Of a stretch of 64,000 nucleotides of DNA, positions 18,661-28,949 are shown piece after piece. The stretch's first letter is position 1, and each line of letters begins with the position of its first letter. Source of the stretch: Rhizopus arrhizus. Its lineage: Eukaryota > Mucoromycota > Mucoromycetes > Mucorales > Rhizopodaceae. Made by a program: the position numbers and the translations under genes. Location of the stretch: positions 558,001 to 622,000 of the forward strand of contig JAKZZE010000026.1 of the NCBI GenBank assembly GCA_024220505.1, written 5' to 3'. Below the pieces are notes generated by a model, which saw nothing but the letters and a program-made list of their open reading frames with translations, did not search any database and was not told where the DNA came from.

Positions 18661-20013
18661 AACAACAACAACAACAATGGATACAGCAACCGTAACAACT
18701 ACAACAATAATGGATACAACAAATATAGAAACAACGTTGATTATACCAGTAGAAAACCAGAATACAACAGCAACCAGCCAAATAATAACTACAATAATCA
18801 GTCTAATCCACAACAATATATACAACAGCAAAACCAGCCGTCAAAAAAACTAGATGGGTCGGTTGTTTTCAATAATGAAATTAATGGTCAATCGAATACC
18901 CACCATAATAAACCCATTCACCAATCTCAGTTAAATCAGCATCAATATCAAAACAATAAAACATCACCTTAACAATCCCGACATCTTAACGCTATTCTAA
19001 CTCAAAATGAAAGTGATTCCAACTATAAAAGAGAATTATATGCTGCAGTCAGACCCGAAAAGCCACCTGAAGTAGCTAAAGGGGTCCCATATAAGAAAAC
19101 CAGACCAACTCCACAAGAAAAGCAAACAAGAACACCGATTATTACTAGAAAAGTCAATACACGTCAACACTTTGAAGAAATCAACCCATCTGCTACAAAT
19201 CAAATAGTTACAAACAAAAGTAAAGATATGGATATAGATCTCCCTGTGAAAGAAATAGAAAGAAAAACACCTCGACAAAGAGCAAAAAGAGAACAACCTG
19301 ATATATCTTATAATATTGTAAACGATGTGCTGGAACAACCTGCAAAGATATCAGTACGAGATCTGATAACTACTACACCTAAATTCCGCAGAGAATTAAT
19401 TAGTGCCTGTAGACCAAGAAGAAAAATAGTCAATAAGCAAGTACCTCAACAGACAATGGCATTAATTGAAGATGACGATATAAATACAACAGCGGTATAC
19501 TCAAAAGTCAATATTGGAAACCACAGAGTTAAAACCCTAGTAGACTGTGGGGCAGCAAAGACATGCATGTCAAAGGCTTTAGCAGATGCTTTGGAATTAA
19601 GTATAGATGCTGCATCAGAAAGCGTCTTTACCCTAGGAAATGGAACAAAGCAACCTGCATTAGGAATTATCTATGATGTACCAATTGAAGTAAAAGAAGA
19701 TATGATCATACAGTAGCGGACAAAACTGGTGCACAAAAATTAAAATCAACATTGTATCTCCGCCATATGTCTGCGACTTTTGTGGCATATACCATCTGAA
19801 AGACAGTCCAAAATATACATTATGTTATGTAAACCGGAACTGTGCCGGACATCCCCCAGGCATAAGGTCATTTTTAGTGATTTTTTGCATATTTCAATTT
19901 TCGCCAAAAATGTAGTGCTTGTCTAGCCTTCTTTCAATTTTCCCCATATCTCTCCCGTTTGCTTTCAGATTTCACAGCATATTAGTAAATTTTACTAGCT
20001 CTTAAAAAATATA

Positions 20014-21685
20014 CAGTGGGTGGACTAATTGTCCCAGTGTTTCAACATTTTTTACGTTTGACACTGTAACTCGACCAATTCTTAGGCTATGTGACTAGTT
20101 TTATGCTCATTAGAAAGGGCGCACTTCGTGCTACATAATATCAAAGAACTGGCGTTCGGAGATTACACAGTCTGAGTTAATTAGCAATAGAAAAAAAACA
20201 CCGCACTGGGACAATTTTTCCGCTTGAACATAAATTTTATTTAATAACGGGTATGTCCCCCTTTAGCACTAATAATTGCTTTACAACGATCCGGCATGCT
20301 ATCTATATATCTTCTACACTCATCCACTGTAAAAGTATTCCATTCTTTTTTGATTCTTTCCCATAACTCATGTACTCCTTTAGCCTTAGTGTCATATACA
20401 CTCAGCTTGAGTTTAAGGTGATGCCATACATGTTCAATAGGGTTTAAATCGGGACTTTGGGCTGGCCAGCTAAAGATATGATCACTCTTGAAGTTATTAT
20501 TCACAAACCATTGCTTAGCAAGCTTCGAAGTGTGCTTGGGATCCTTATCTTGTTGAAAATAGATATCCTCAGGATTGTATCCATAGTACTTTAGGCTGTC
20601 CATAAGTGTAGTTTTCAAGATATTTACATAATCCACAGCTTTCATAGTTCCATCATGTATCCAATAAGCATACCCAGGGCCATCATAAGTAATACAACCC
20701 CATACCATGACACTTCCTTGGCCGCCTTTAACTGTAAGGTCTAAGTGATGAGGCTGCAATACATCGTCTGGTCGACTCCAGTAATACTTGCAACCGTCTG
20801 ATCCGAAAACATTGACTTTAGTCTCATCACTAAACACCATACGCCTCCAGTCATCGGTTGTCCAGCCTTTGTGGGCCATAGCCCATGCTAAACGTCGTTC
20901 CTTGTACTGTTTACTGAGCAGAGGCTTCTTCGCTTTGATTTTAGCTCTGAAGTTCATACTTTTAAGAAGCTTCAAGACTCCAGAATAACCAATAGTATAT
21001 CCCAAACCATTCAGATATTGATGTACTGCTTTGGCTGTCTTGAATTCACCCTTTATTACTTGTCTACGGATGTACGACTTGGTAGTTTCACCAACAGTTG
21101 CTCTTCTACCAGGAGCTGCCTTCATTCGGTTTGGAAAAAACTTGTTCGCGTACCTACCTAACGTTGACTTTTTCAATCCGGGAATGCGTTCCATAACTTG
21201 TTCATATGTCATATTACTAGCCAAAAGCATTTGGATTTGTTTCTGAACAGATTTGCTGATAGTAGGAGTCATTTGATGCGGGACAAAGTCGTAAGAAGTG
21301 CAGTATAGAAACAGACTAAGAATATTGTAAAAAAAAAGAATAACATAAAGCTACTTATACTTTACATTAAAGATATGAGTCATAGATTATCATAGATAAG
21401 ACTTGTATATTAGTTTAGGTGATTTCTGATTGATAAGAAGGCGATGTTTAGAACACATTGCAAAATAAGCAGGTAGCGGAAAAATTGTCCCAGTGCGGTG
21501 TTTTTTTTCTATTGCTAATTAACTCAGACTGTGTAATCTCCGAACGCCAGTTCTTTGATATTATGTAGCACGAAGTGCGCCCTTTCTAATGAGCATAAAA
21601 CTAGTCACATAGCCTAAGAATTGGTCGAGTTACAGTGTCAAACGTAAAAAATGTTGAAACACTGGGACAATTAGTCCACCCACTG
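20014..21685 (-). mobile_element. Tc1/mariner element B, complete, 211-bp TIRs
   Basis: TA at 20012-20013 and 21686-21687. Both TIRs are 211 bp (20014-20224 and 21475-21685) and read as essentially perfect complements. The outer edge is CAGTGGGTGGACTAATTGTCCCAGTG and the inner edge CACTGGGACAATTTTTCCGCT, so as in T1 each TIR contains a second, inverted copy of the end motif. It inserted into the dead element A1, hence is younger. Confidence 0.95.
20241..21272 (-). CDS. Tc1-type transposase (DD37E), intact
   Basis: A 343-aa transposase with no lesion, starting at ATG 21272 and ending 17 bp inside the left TIR boundary. The N-terminal HTH region (about 1-100) includes MTYEQVMERIPGLKKSTLGRY. 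Catalytic residues: D149 (MVFSDETKV), D242 (YFQQDKDPKH) and E280 (SPDLNPIEH). There are 37 residues between the last two, because the loop before FSWPAQSPDL is longer than in its neighbours. A conserved PDRCKAIISAKGG closes the domain. Intact ORF and near-identical TIRs make element B a candidate for current activity. Confidence 0.94.
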   Translation of the reverse strand: MTPTISKSVQKQIQMLLASNMTYEQVMERIPGLKKSTLGRYANKFFPNRMKAAPGRRATVGETTKSYIRRQVIKGEFKTAKAVHQYLNGLGYTIGYSGVLKLLKSMNFRAKIKAKKPLLSKQYKERRLAWAMAHKGWTTDDWRRMVFSDETKVNVFGSDGCKYYWSRPDDVLQPHHLDLTVKGGQGSVMVWGCITYDGPGYAYWIHDGTMKAVDYVNILKTTLMDSLKYYGYNPEDIYFQQDKDPKHTSKLAKQWFVNNNFKSDHIFSWPAQSPDLNPIEHVWHHLKLKLSVYDTKAKGVHELWERIKKEWNTFTVDECRRYIDSMPDRCKAIISAKGGHTRY

Positions 21686-21779
21686 TATAAAACTGTACTT
21701 ATTTTGTATTTCCCATTGAGTCCCCCCTTTTGTTTTTACCCTATTCACTATAACAAAGTACTAGCCTTATATGTTTAAG

Positions 21780-22745
21780 AAAATAAGCAACTGTAAAAAC
21801 GAAACTCTGAGATCTCGAACACGCCTAGTTCGTACGACAGCAGATATTTCTAGAGTAACAAGGATCTCTAAATGGACAATCAACAGGAGAAAGAGGGAAG
21901 AAAGAAACTTAATGTCTTGTGATCATGAAGGTATTCCGCTATTAGCCTGAAAAGTTATTAGTTCAGTCATCAACCTAGAGCTTGGACAAGGTCCGCTACA
22001 CACAGTTCCTGATGCTCAGCACATTTTGAGGACCTTAAGATACAGTGTTAGCAGACTGTCAGTCTAAAGGCACAGTAGGAAGCTAGATTTTGAGTCCGGA
22101 AGTAAGGAATCGAAGAATTTCATCAGCTGTATAAGTCGGAAAAAGCGATGAATGTGGTATCACAACAAGCCATTGTATACTATAGAGGGCTGGAAGTCTG
22201 CTATCTTTAGCAATGAAACAAATATGAACATTATGGATGCAGATAGTATACACTAATATTGAAAGCAAGTCGAGCAACCTGAGCGATTTTTTCACGGTGA
22301 TCAAACAATGAAGCATGCTGGCTGCTCTGTTATGTTTTAAGGCTGTATTAGATATTGAGGACCAGAATATGTGTGTCAGGTATACGATGGTATAATGAAC
22401 TCATAAATATACACATATATTTCGCTTACTTCATACCACAAAAGCCTAGCGTATAGTAGTCTAAAACGTCGTAATCTCTCGTTTCAGTATGACAATGACA
22501 CAAGGCACAAGTCAACGCATGTCATAAACTCAATATTTGATAACAGCGCTTCTGTGCTACAAGTTTAGCCGCCACTAATCCCGGCCTAAGTCCGCTTAAG
22601 CATGCCAGGTGGCAATTGATGGCAAAGGTATGATGATACGACACTAGATCAAAAAGGGTCGATGATCTTTGGAAAAGAATAGTTAAAGAGCCGGGTTCTT
22701 TTACTGAAAATGATATACACGCATATTATTAGCATATGCAAAGAA
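21780..22745 (+). pseudogene. Transposase remnant of element A1
   Basis: The plus strand reads, with many stops and shifts, as a Tc1 transposase: an HTH-like stretch (TADISRVTRISKWTINR, about 21838), IFSNETNMNIMDAD near 22200 (first Asp replaced by Asn) and FQYDNDTRHKS near 22485 (second Asp kept); the following region is scrambled. The 77-aa minus-strand ORF at 22083-22316 is an antisense shadow. Confidence 0.8.
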
Positions 22746-23016
22746 GAATATCCGATAATATCAAGAGATGAGATGATTATATAAAGTCTAAGATTTTAGC
22801 CACTTTTGCGGTTTTTAGAAAATATAAGATTTTATAAATTCAAAGCACGCTTATCGCTCAGTTTTAACAATGTCATGCTTAGAACATACATAGATTACAA
22901 TGACTAGTATATCCTCCTTCTAGTACAGTTTCATGACTATTGCAATTACCATGAGCAGGTAATGGTAGTTAAAAGCTAAAAAAAAGTTTTGTGCACCAGT
23001 TTTGTCCGCTACTGTA

Positions 23017-25263
23017 CCTTGTACAATAGAAGTTTTACCAACCTGTCCATCGCATCTTATTATTGGAAACAACTGGTTAAACCGTGCAAAAGCAAAGATA
23101 GACTTCAACAGTTCGTCCTTAAAGGTATCATACAAGAAACAGAAAGCCGAATTGCCTATATCATTTCTCCGCAGAAAAGAAAGCGTACCAAAAATGATTA
23201 GTCATACACAAACATATCAAAATCCTGTCAGCATGACAAATTCTTCACCCAAACGAGTTCACTTTGAAGATGAGTCATATGAAGATGATAGTACAGAAAG
23301 TGGTGATTCTGAAGAAATATCTGAAAGCGACGAAGTAAGCGATGAAGACTATACAGCCGAAAATGAATCTTCAGAGGAAGAATTACCTCAAGAGCAAATG
23401 GAAACTTCATTGTTAGTATTAGATAAAGATATGGAACAATCTATAGAACTAGTACCAGAAGAAAAAGAAAATATTGTTAGAGCACCAAAAGATGGAATGG
23501 TTTTGAAAGCATTCACATCAAATACTTTTCGAATTGACAAGCCACCTGGAAATTATCGAAAGCTTACTTACAGCTTTAATATTACTAACGAAGACATCAG
23601 TAAAGCCATGGGATACTTCGATATAAATTCAAATATTATTATCAACAAAAGAAACGTCGAAATACATATATACAATCGATCAGGAAACAACATATATTTG
23701 AAGCCGCATGAAGAAATAGGTGTTTTAGAAGAATACGATCTAGAAAACGAAGAGATGATACAAGCATACCAACTCAATAGAAATTATGATTTGTTTGCCA
23801 TGGAAAAAGATGTAGATTCAAATGAAGACACAGAAAATGAAACAATAGATCAAGAAGCCTACGCCAAGCTAGAAATTGGAAAAATTGAAGAAATGACAGA
23901 AAAGAAATTAAGAAAACTGATATACAAGTACAAGGAGATATTTCACTGGAACAATGACACTATTGGATATACACAATTGATGAAACACAAAATTATAATT
24001 GAAGAAAATATACAACCTATCAGTCACAGACCTTATCGACTCAGCCCTATCGAATCGGAATACTTGCAAAAAGAATTAGAAAAATATTGCAAATTAGGAG
24101 TCATCGCACCCTCAAATAGTCCTTGGTCTGCACCTGTTATTTTAGTCAAAAAGAAGAATGGCGAATATCGTATGGTAATTGACTACCGCAAGCTGAATAC
24201 TGTAACCAAAAAGGATTCTTACCCACTACCGAGAATTGATGATCTACTCGACACACTAGGAAAGGCCAAAGTATTTTCCGCCTTAGACATGAGAGCTGGA
24301 TTTCATCAAGTTCCAATGGAAGAAGAAAGCAAAGAGCTAACCGCATTCACAACCAAATTTGGAGTTTATCATTACAATACGTTACCAATGGGATTAGTCA
24401 ATTCACCAGCAACCTTTCAAAGATTAATTGATCTCTGCTTCCGACCACTTCTCAACAAATGTTTAGTTGCATATATAGATGATTTGAATGTATATTCTAA
24501 TGACAACCATGAACATCTTCTTCACCTAGAACAAGTATTCAATTGCATTAAAATTGCCAACTTAAAGCTCAATCCAGAGAAATGCTTCTTTTTCAAAGAT
24601 CATCTGAAGTTTCTTGGATATATTGTAACTAAAGAAGGGATACAAACTGATCCAAGCAAAATTGAAAAGATTGAAAATTATCCAGTTCCTAAAACACTCA
24701 CGCAAATAAGAGGATTCCTTGGATTGGCCTCATATTATCGAAGATTTATTAAAATTTTTGCAGCAATCGCACGTCCTTTACACGATCAAACCAAAACATC
24801 AAAAAGAATACCTTGGACTAACAAGACAACCGAATCATTCGAATTGTTAAAGAAATTATTAACACAAGCACCGGTTTTGGCAAGACCTGACTTTATCTTA
24901 GTAACAGACGCATCAAGAAATGGTCTTGGATGTATACTGACTCAGTTGGATGAGAACAACCACGAACATCCAATTATATATGCCAGCAGAAGCCTCAAAT
25001 CAAGCGAAGGAAACTATGGTGTATCTAAACTTGAATGCTTAGCAGTAATATGGGCAGTCAAATTATTTAGACCATATCTATTGGGAAGAAAATTCACAAT
25101 TATTACCGATCATTCTGCATTAAAAGGTTTACTCAATTCTACAAATCCAACAGGAATCATTGCAAGATGGATCACAATCTTAGCAGAATATGAATATGAA
25201 ATCAAATATCGACCTGGAAGAGTCAATGAGAGTGCCGATTTCATGTCTAGACTTGGATACTGA
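23017..25263 (+). CDS. G1 protease C-terminus, reverse transcriptase and RNase H
   Basis: Resumes the frame broken at 19711. A short protease tail (LIIGNNWLNRAK) is followed by an acidic linker of about 250 residues, then RT with VFSALDMRAGFHQ, LPMGLVNSPATFQ and the catalytic YIDDLNVYS (about 24470-24495), then RNase H with LVTDASRNG (about 24900) and the TDHSAL motif. The ORF ends MSRLGY-stop, exactly where G2 also stops, before a spacer and a separate integrase ORF. RT-RNaseH copies element RNA to DNA in the particle. It is open here but cannot be expressed as one protein because of the upstream insertions. Confidence 0.9.
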   Translation, partial: PCTIEVLPTCPSHLIIGNNWLNRAKAKIDFNSSSLKVSYKKQKAELPISFLRRKESVPKMISHTQTYQNPVSMTNSSPKRVHFEDESYEDDSTESGDSEEISESDEVSDEDYTAENESSEEELPQEQMETSLLVLDKDMEQSIELVPEEKENIVRAPKDGMVLKAFTSNTFRIDKPPGNYRKLTYSFNITNEDISKAMGYFDINSNIIINKRNVEIHIYNRSGNNIYLKPHEEIGVLEEYDLENEEMIQAYQLNRNYDLFAMEKDVDSNEDTENETIDQEAYAKLEIGKIEEMTEKKLRKLIYKYKEIFHWNNDTIGYTQLMKHKIIIEENIQPISHRPYRLSPIESEYLQKELEKYCKLGVIAPSNSPWSAPVILVKKKNGEYRMVIDYRKLNTVTKKDSYPLPRIDDLLDTLGKAKVFSALDMRAGFHQVPMEEESKELTAFTTKFGVYHYNTLPMGLVNSPATFQRLIDLCFRPLLNKCLVAYIDDLNVYSNDNHEHLLHLEQVFNCIKIANLKLNPEKCFFFKDHLKFLGYIVTKEGIQTDPSKIEKIENYPVPKTLTQIRGFLGLASYYRRFIKIFAAIARPLHDQTKTSKRIPWTNKTTESFELLKKLLTQAPVLARPDFILVTDASRNGLGCILTQLDENNHEHPIIYASRSLKSSEGNYGVSKLECLAVIWAVKLFRPYLLGRKFTIITDHSALKGLLNSTNPTGIIARWITILAEYEYEIKYRPGRVNESADFMSRLGY

Positions 25264-25468
25264 ACACTAAAAGCCGCAGCAATATGATTGTCACCTGAAA
25301 CACACATTTATTTTATAAAACTACATGGAGGCAGGGAGGGGTAGTTGAAACAACACAAAACACAAAAAAAAAAAAAACTACAATGAAAAAAAAAACATCT
25401 TACCTGAAACTCATAAAACCACAATACAACCAAATCAAGCAAATTTACCGAGCACAAGAATTACAAAA
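25264..25468 (+). promoter_or_regulatory. RT-integrase spacer with conserved G-rich motif
   Basis: A 205-bp gap between the RNase H stop and the integrase ATG. It contains CTACATGGAGGCAGGGAGGGGTAG (about 25321-25344), closely matching G2 (about 40764-40787), then A-rich sequence. Four G-runs (GG, GG, GGG, GGGG) could act as a central polypurine tract or a G-quadruplex. Its conservation between diverged copies suggests function; the role is inference. Confidence 0.5.
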
Positions 25469-26815
25469 ATGGAAGAACAAAAAATGAACTTATTAAAGCA
25501 ATACCTGCATGATCTGAGGATTCCAGACAACATATCTGATAAAATGGTGCGATATCTTAAAAACGAATCAAGCAACTTTACTATGTACAAAGGCACACTA
25601 TATCGATACAACACCTCAAACGGTATCATTCGCAAAGTATTAAATAAAGAAGAAGCTCAAAGTATAATACACACTTATCACCAACATCCTTTGGGAGGAC
25701 ATCTTGCTTACAACAACACTCTACACAAGATTGCCACACGATATTATTGGGAAAAAATGGCTCGTGACATACAAGAATACGTTAAAAAATGCCCAAGATG
25801 TCAAGTTCATGGATGCAAAACTCTTAACGAAGAATTGTATCCAGTACCAGTATCAACAAAGCCATTTGACAGAATAGCACTAGATGTTAAACATGTTCAG
25901 TCATCAAGAACTGGATATCGATATATAATTGTTGGTATCGATTATTTAACGAAATATGTAGAAGCTCGAGCTATACGTTTTCAATCATCATCTGAAATTG
26001 CCCTGTTTTTATACGAAGAAATTATTTGCCGACATGGATGTCCAACTATCATCGTATCAGACAATGGAAAACCTTTTTTAAGCGACTTGGTACGACAAGT
26101 TTGCCGCAGTTATTCAATAATACACAAGACAACAACTCCATATAATCCACAAAGTAATGGACTCATAGAACGACTTAATCGAACATTAGGCCAAATACTC
26201 CAAAGACGAAGTGATGATGAAAAGAAAGACTGGGATCAATATCTACCAGCAACATTATTCGCATATAGATCAATGAAACAGGCTACAACAAAACAAAGTC
26301 CATTCTGCTTAATGTACGGGTATGAGCCTAGAACACCCTTCGATATGGAACATCAGATCTATGAAAAGAAATCTCCAAAGTTTGAAGCAGCTTTGTTTCA
26401 TCGAACCGCTCATCAGTTGCACAATCTTAATCGAATTAGGGAACAAGCAGCTAAGGCCATTAAAGCAACACAGGCAGTACAGAAAAAGGCTATTGAAAAC
26501 AAACTTCTAGATCAACGAAAAGAATTGAAACCTGCTTTCAATCTAGGAGATATTGTATTGATATACAAAGATTACTTATCAACATCTTGGTCTGGAAAGC
26601 TTCAAGACAAATGGGAGGGACCGTACATTATACACCAAATCCTAGGAAAAGGCACATACCATGTTAAAAACATCAACGTACAAGATACCAAAATTAGAAG
26701 GGTACACGGTAATCGTTTGAAACCATATTCTTTCCCAGACGTACAATGGAAATCGGAACACGAAAGGGTTATCTCAACCACAATAGATGATGAAACAAGA
26801 GACTTACTTCAATAA
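25469..26815 (+). CDS. G1 integrase, separate ORF
   Basis: A 448-aa integrase with its own ATG. N-terminal HHCC zinc domain (HTYHQHPLGGH..CPRCQ, about residues 69-112); core DDE domain with D in IALDVKHV (about 133), D in IVSDNGKPF (about 197) and E in GLIERLNRTLG (about 233). The C-terminal beta-barrel region (about 355-440; TSWSGKLQDKWEGPYII) lacks the chromodomain found in C1/C2. The ORF is intact, and G2 has an equally intact counterpart at 40890-42248. Having its own start codon after a stop and spacer is unusual for Ty3/gypsy, where integrase is normally part of the Pol polyprotein. Confidence 0.93.
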   Translation: MEEQKMNLLKQYLHDLRIPDNISDKMVRYLKNESSNFTMYKGTLYRYNTSNGIIRKVLNKEEAQSIIHTYHQHPLGGHLAYNNTLHKIATRYYWEKMARDIQEYVKKCPRCQVHGCKTLNEELYPVPVSTKPFDRIALDVKHVQSSRTGYRYIIVGIDYLTKYVEARAIRFQSSSEIALFLYEEIICRHGCPTIIVSDNGKPFLSDLVRQVCRSYSIIHKTTTPYNPQSNGLIERLNRTLGQILQRRSDDEKKDWDQYLPATLFAYRSMKQATTKQSPFCLMYGYEPRTPFDMEHQIYEKKSPKFEAALFHRTAHQLHNLNRIREQAAKAIKATQAVQKKAIENKLLDQRKELKPAFNLGDIVLIYKDYLSTSWSGKLQDKWEGPYIIHQILGKGTYHVKNINVQDTKIRRVHGNRLKPYSFPDVQWKSEHERVISTTIDDETRDLLQ

Positions 26816-26953
26816 TACACATACACACACACAAAAAAAAAAAAAAAAAAAACTTGAAACAAACGACATACACATCGACAAAAAAAAAGATATAAATACA
26901 CCAAAGATTAATCCACAAAGGAATACAAAAAATAACAATAATTGATATACAAA

Positions 26954-28402
26954 ATGCTCTCTAATATTCTCGCTGAAACTGCTACTATTCGAAGCGCATG
27001 GTGGCGTCCTTATGCTCCTAATAAGGAAGACTTTGCTAATCTCTCTGAATACTACGTATTCATGTTCACGGAATACTTTGTTACCCTCTGTCAACAAGAA
27101 GGTTATGAATCACTCATGAATGCTCTCCTCAATTGGCTTATTGAATACGAAAATGATGCTAGTGGTGGTATATTCACTTTTACAGACGAAAATGGAATTG
27201 CTGTTAGTCGCTATGAGTATGCTTTGGATATTGCTAATGATATTAGCAACCATTTGGATGAAATTCTCCCCATTATGGATTTGCCAATGCCATCCAATGA
27301 CTCTCCTGTTATGGAACCCGAAATCCTGAATGTTCCATCAACACCAAGTAACCACTCACCAAGTCCACCATGTGAACTAGAGATTCAAGATTCTAATCCA
27401 AAAGAGGTGTTGTATAATGGTAATAGTTATTAAGAAAAAAGTAGAAACAAAGATCAAGAAACAGTTTGAGTACTTTTTGAGACTGATCTTTATTTCAGTT
27501 TAAGTTAAAGTAAAAATTATTCTAATTGAAGGCAGGTATTTATATCTTATTGAGTGAGTGGCTAGATATCTTCTATTGTAAGCGTTCTTCTAATATTTAG
27601 GTACTTTAGCAAGTGTCATCTATAATTATGATTATGAAAACTTTTCATTTGTTCTTTTGTATGTCTGTCATAGATTATCTTTTATTCTGGGAATTCCTCA
27701 CTGATTTGAATAAGGTTATTTTACGCGTTATTTCAATTATGTGAAAGATTAGCAATATTCCTGATATTGGATTGGATCTTGTTATTTTAGTTGATACCTC
27801 TTCTTATCAAAGAACTCTCATTAATACAAAACATATTCTAAAAGAACATGTTTAATTGGAATTGATTGTATGATCTTATTTAAATAAACTTATATTTTTA
27901 TTTTATTTAATTATGATCTTGTATTAAGACTTATGTTTATCAATGTCTACTACGATCAGTTACTGTTCTACAACAAGAGGCACAGGAAATAATTGATTTC
28001 GAAGAATTAGATGCTTACCTCCTCAAGGAATTCAATAATATGAATGCTATTGAAGTTGCTAGAAACCACATGACAAGTACATACAGCAAGTATGAAGAAT
28101 TGCTCAAGCAACAAAGAAAAATAGTACGCGAAAAAAGACTATTAATTGAAGAATTGGTTATTGAAGTCAATTACTGGAGTCATCTTTCATTCGAAGAACC
28201 TGACCTAAATGAAATTAGTATTAGAAATTATTTTGCCCAAAAATACGCCAAGTTAAGAACTATTCTGCCATCAATACATCGAAACCCATCTCTCAAGGAT
28301 CAAATTAGACGACAAGATTCTTGGGGAAATAAAAGAAACCGCACAAGAACGTTCGAGGCTGAACTTTCATCCGGTGGGGACATCTGTAACAAACAGGAAT
28401 GA
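26954..28402 (+). pseudogene. G1 third ORF (unknown function), split by a solo LTR
   Basis: Part 1 (26954-27407, MLSNILAETATIRSAW..) and part 2 (27981-28402) form one frame once the solo LTR at 27408-27975 and one copy of its AGAGG duplication are removed. The protein is hydrophilic: Trp/Tyr-rich start, a Pro/Ser-rich middle and a Lys/Glu-rich probable coiled-coil end (YEELLKQQRKIVREKRLL). No signal peptide, membrane segment, zinc finger or known catalytic motif is seen. G2 encodes a diverged homologue at 42309-43160. The last residues (GDICN..) are encoded across the start of the 3' LTR in both copies. I do not recognise a family. Confidence 0.7.
27408..27975 (-). repeat. Solo LTR (family H), 568 bp
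   Basis: Ends TGTTGTA..TACAACA with 5-bp target duplication AGAGG at 27403-27407 and 27976-27980. TATA- and AATAAA-like signals read on the minus strand, so the LTR lies antisense to G1. A 413-bp truncated copy occurs at 58238-58650. It is a product of LTR-LTR recombination after insertion into the G1 third ORF. Confidence 0.9.
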
Positions 28403-28948
28403 AACGTCGGAATTTAAATCGTTGCAGTTTATAACGAACGCCTTGCAGTTTACAACAACCACCTTACACTATACAACAACCGCCTCTTATGTTATAACAA
28501 CCATTCAAAATACCAAAAACAGAACAAAATCATAAAACCCAAAAACATATAAATAACCTCACATAATAATCTCAAAAAATATGACTTCTTAACTTCTAAC
28601 TTCCTAACTTCTCTCTTATTTTATTTTTACTTTTTCTTTTTATCAAATAAATATTCTTTCAAAGAGGCAAACTATCTCTTATTTTATTTAACATCAAGAA
28701 CAAGAAGTCCCTTGAAGCTATTATACTTCATTGTAAATCCCCTTTTTTATTTTACTTTATCTTTTTATTTTTATTCTACCTTAACTAAAACAGTTTGATC
28801 TACTTTATAAGATCTGGTGGTCACTATAACAAGCGAATCAAGCCAATCCAACTCATATAAAAGCAATTATTATACCAATTACAACTTAAATCTGTTTATT
28901 TAAACCTCAACTCAACACACTCAAGCAAACTAGTAAAAATTTATTACA
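28385..28948 (+). repeat. G1 3' LTR (564 bp)
   Basis: Matches the outer parts of the 5' LTR but lacks its ~518-bp extra module; the junction is at GCCTCTTATGTTA (about 28490). The purine-rich GGTGGGGA immediately upstream is the likely polypurine tract. It ends TTATTACA, followed by CTGT. Confidence 0.9.
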
Positions 28949-28949
28949 C

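Larger units (their letters stand above)
17243..19710 (+). pseudogene. G1 gag and aspartic protease, broken
   Basis: Starts at ATG 17243 (MTTIGPNVLAPVSNQS). The first 230 codons form a retrotransposon Gag/capsid-like domain matching that of G2 (YGYEGEDFRHF, KSQLRRAAK, HPQIFLARLREAADLA). The frame is then broken by about 260 bp of foreign sequence and resumes near 18193. The downstream nucleic-acid-binding part is Asn/Tyr/Gly-rich, including a 21-bp tandem repeat (about 18562-18660), with no Cys-His zinc knuckle. A TAA at 18970-18972 breaks it again. The protease region (19228-19710) has the catalytic VDCGAAKT motif and is cut by the Tc1 insertion at 19711. Intact Gag would assemble the particle and the protease would process it. 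Confidence 0.85.
19711..23014 (+). mobile_element. Decayed Tc1 element A1, nested in G1 and hosting element B
   Basis: Bounded by TA at 19709-19710 and 23015-23016 with a 28-bp TIR (CAGTAGCGGACAAAACTGGTGCAC..). Removing it rejoins the G1 protease frame (..DMII / PCTIEVLP..). Removing element B leaves 1630 bp, matching the second copy of this family at 58897-60527 (1631 bp, opposite orientation), which shows the uninterrupted site of B. Confidence 0.93.
15961..28948 (+). mobile_element. Ty3/gypsy element G1, full length but broken
   Basis: LTRs start TGTAAC and end TTACA. The 5' LTR is 1082 bp (15961-17042) and the 3' LTR 564 bp (28385-28948). CTGT at 15957-15960 and 28949-28952 is a 4-bp (possibly 5-bp, ACTGT) target duplication. 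Order: gag, PR-RT-RNaseH, integrase in a separate ORF, third ORF. Breaks: an unknown ~260-bp insertion in gag, one gag nonsense codon, a nested Tc1 pair (19711-23014) and a solo LTR (27408-27975). It inserted at the first bases of the 5' LTR of element G2. Confidence 0.92.

Noticed and set aside
18464..18831. Two long minus-strand ORFs rich in Cys or Val/Ile
   Set aside because: They are antisense shadows of the Asn-rich 21-bp repeat in G1 gag; no independent coding signal.
22083..22316. 77-aa ORF conserved at 59595-59828
   Set aside because: Identical because both lie antisense in two copies of the same dead Tc1 element; conservation reflects recent copying.
26954..28402. Third ORF as an envelope gene
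   Set aside because: No signal peptide, transmembrane segment or Cys-rich ectodomain is visible.
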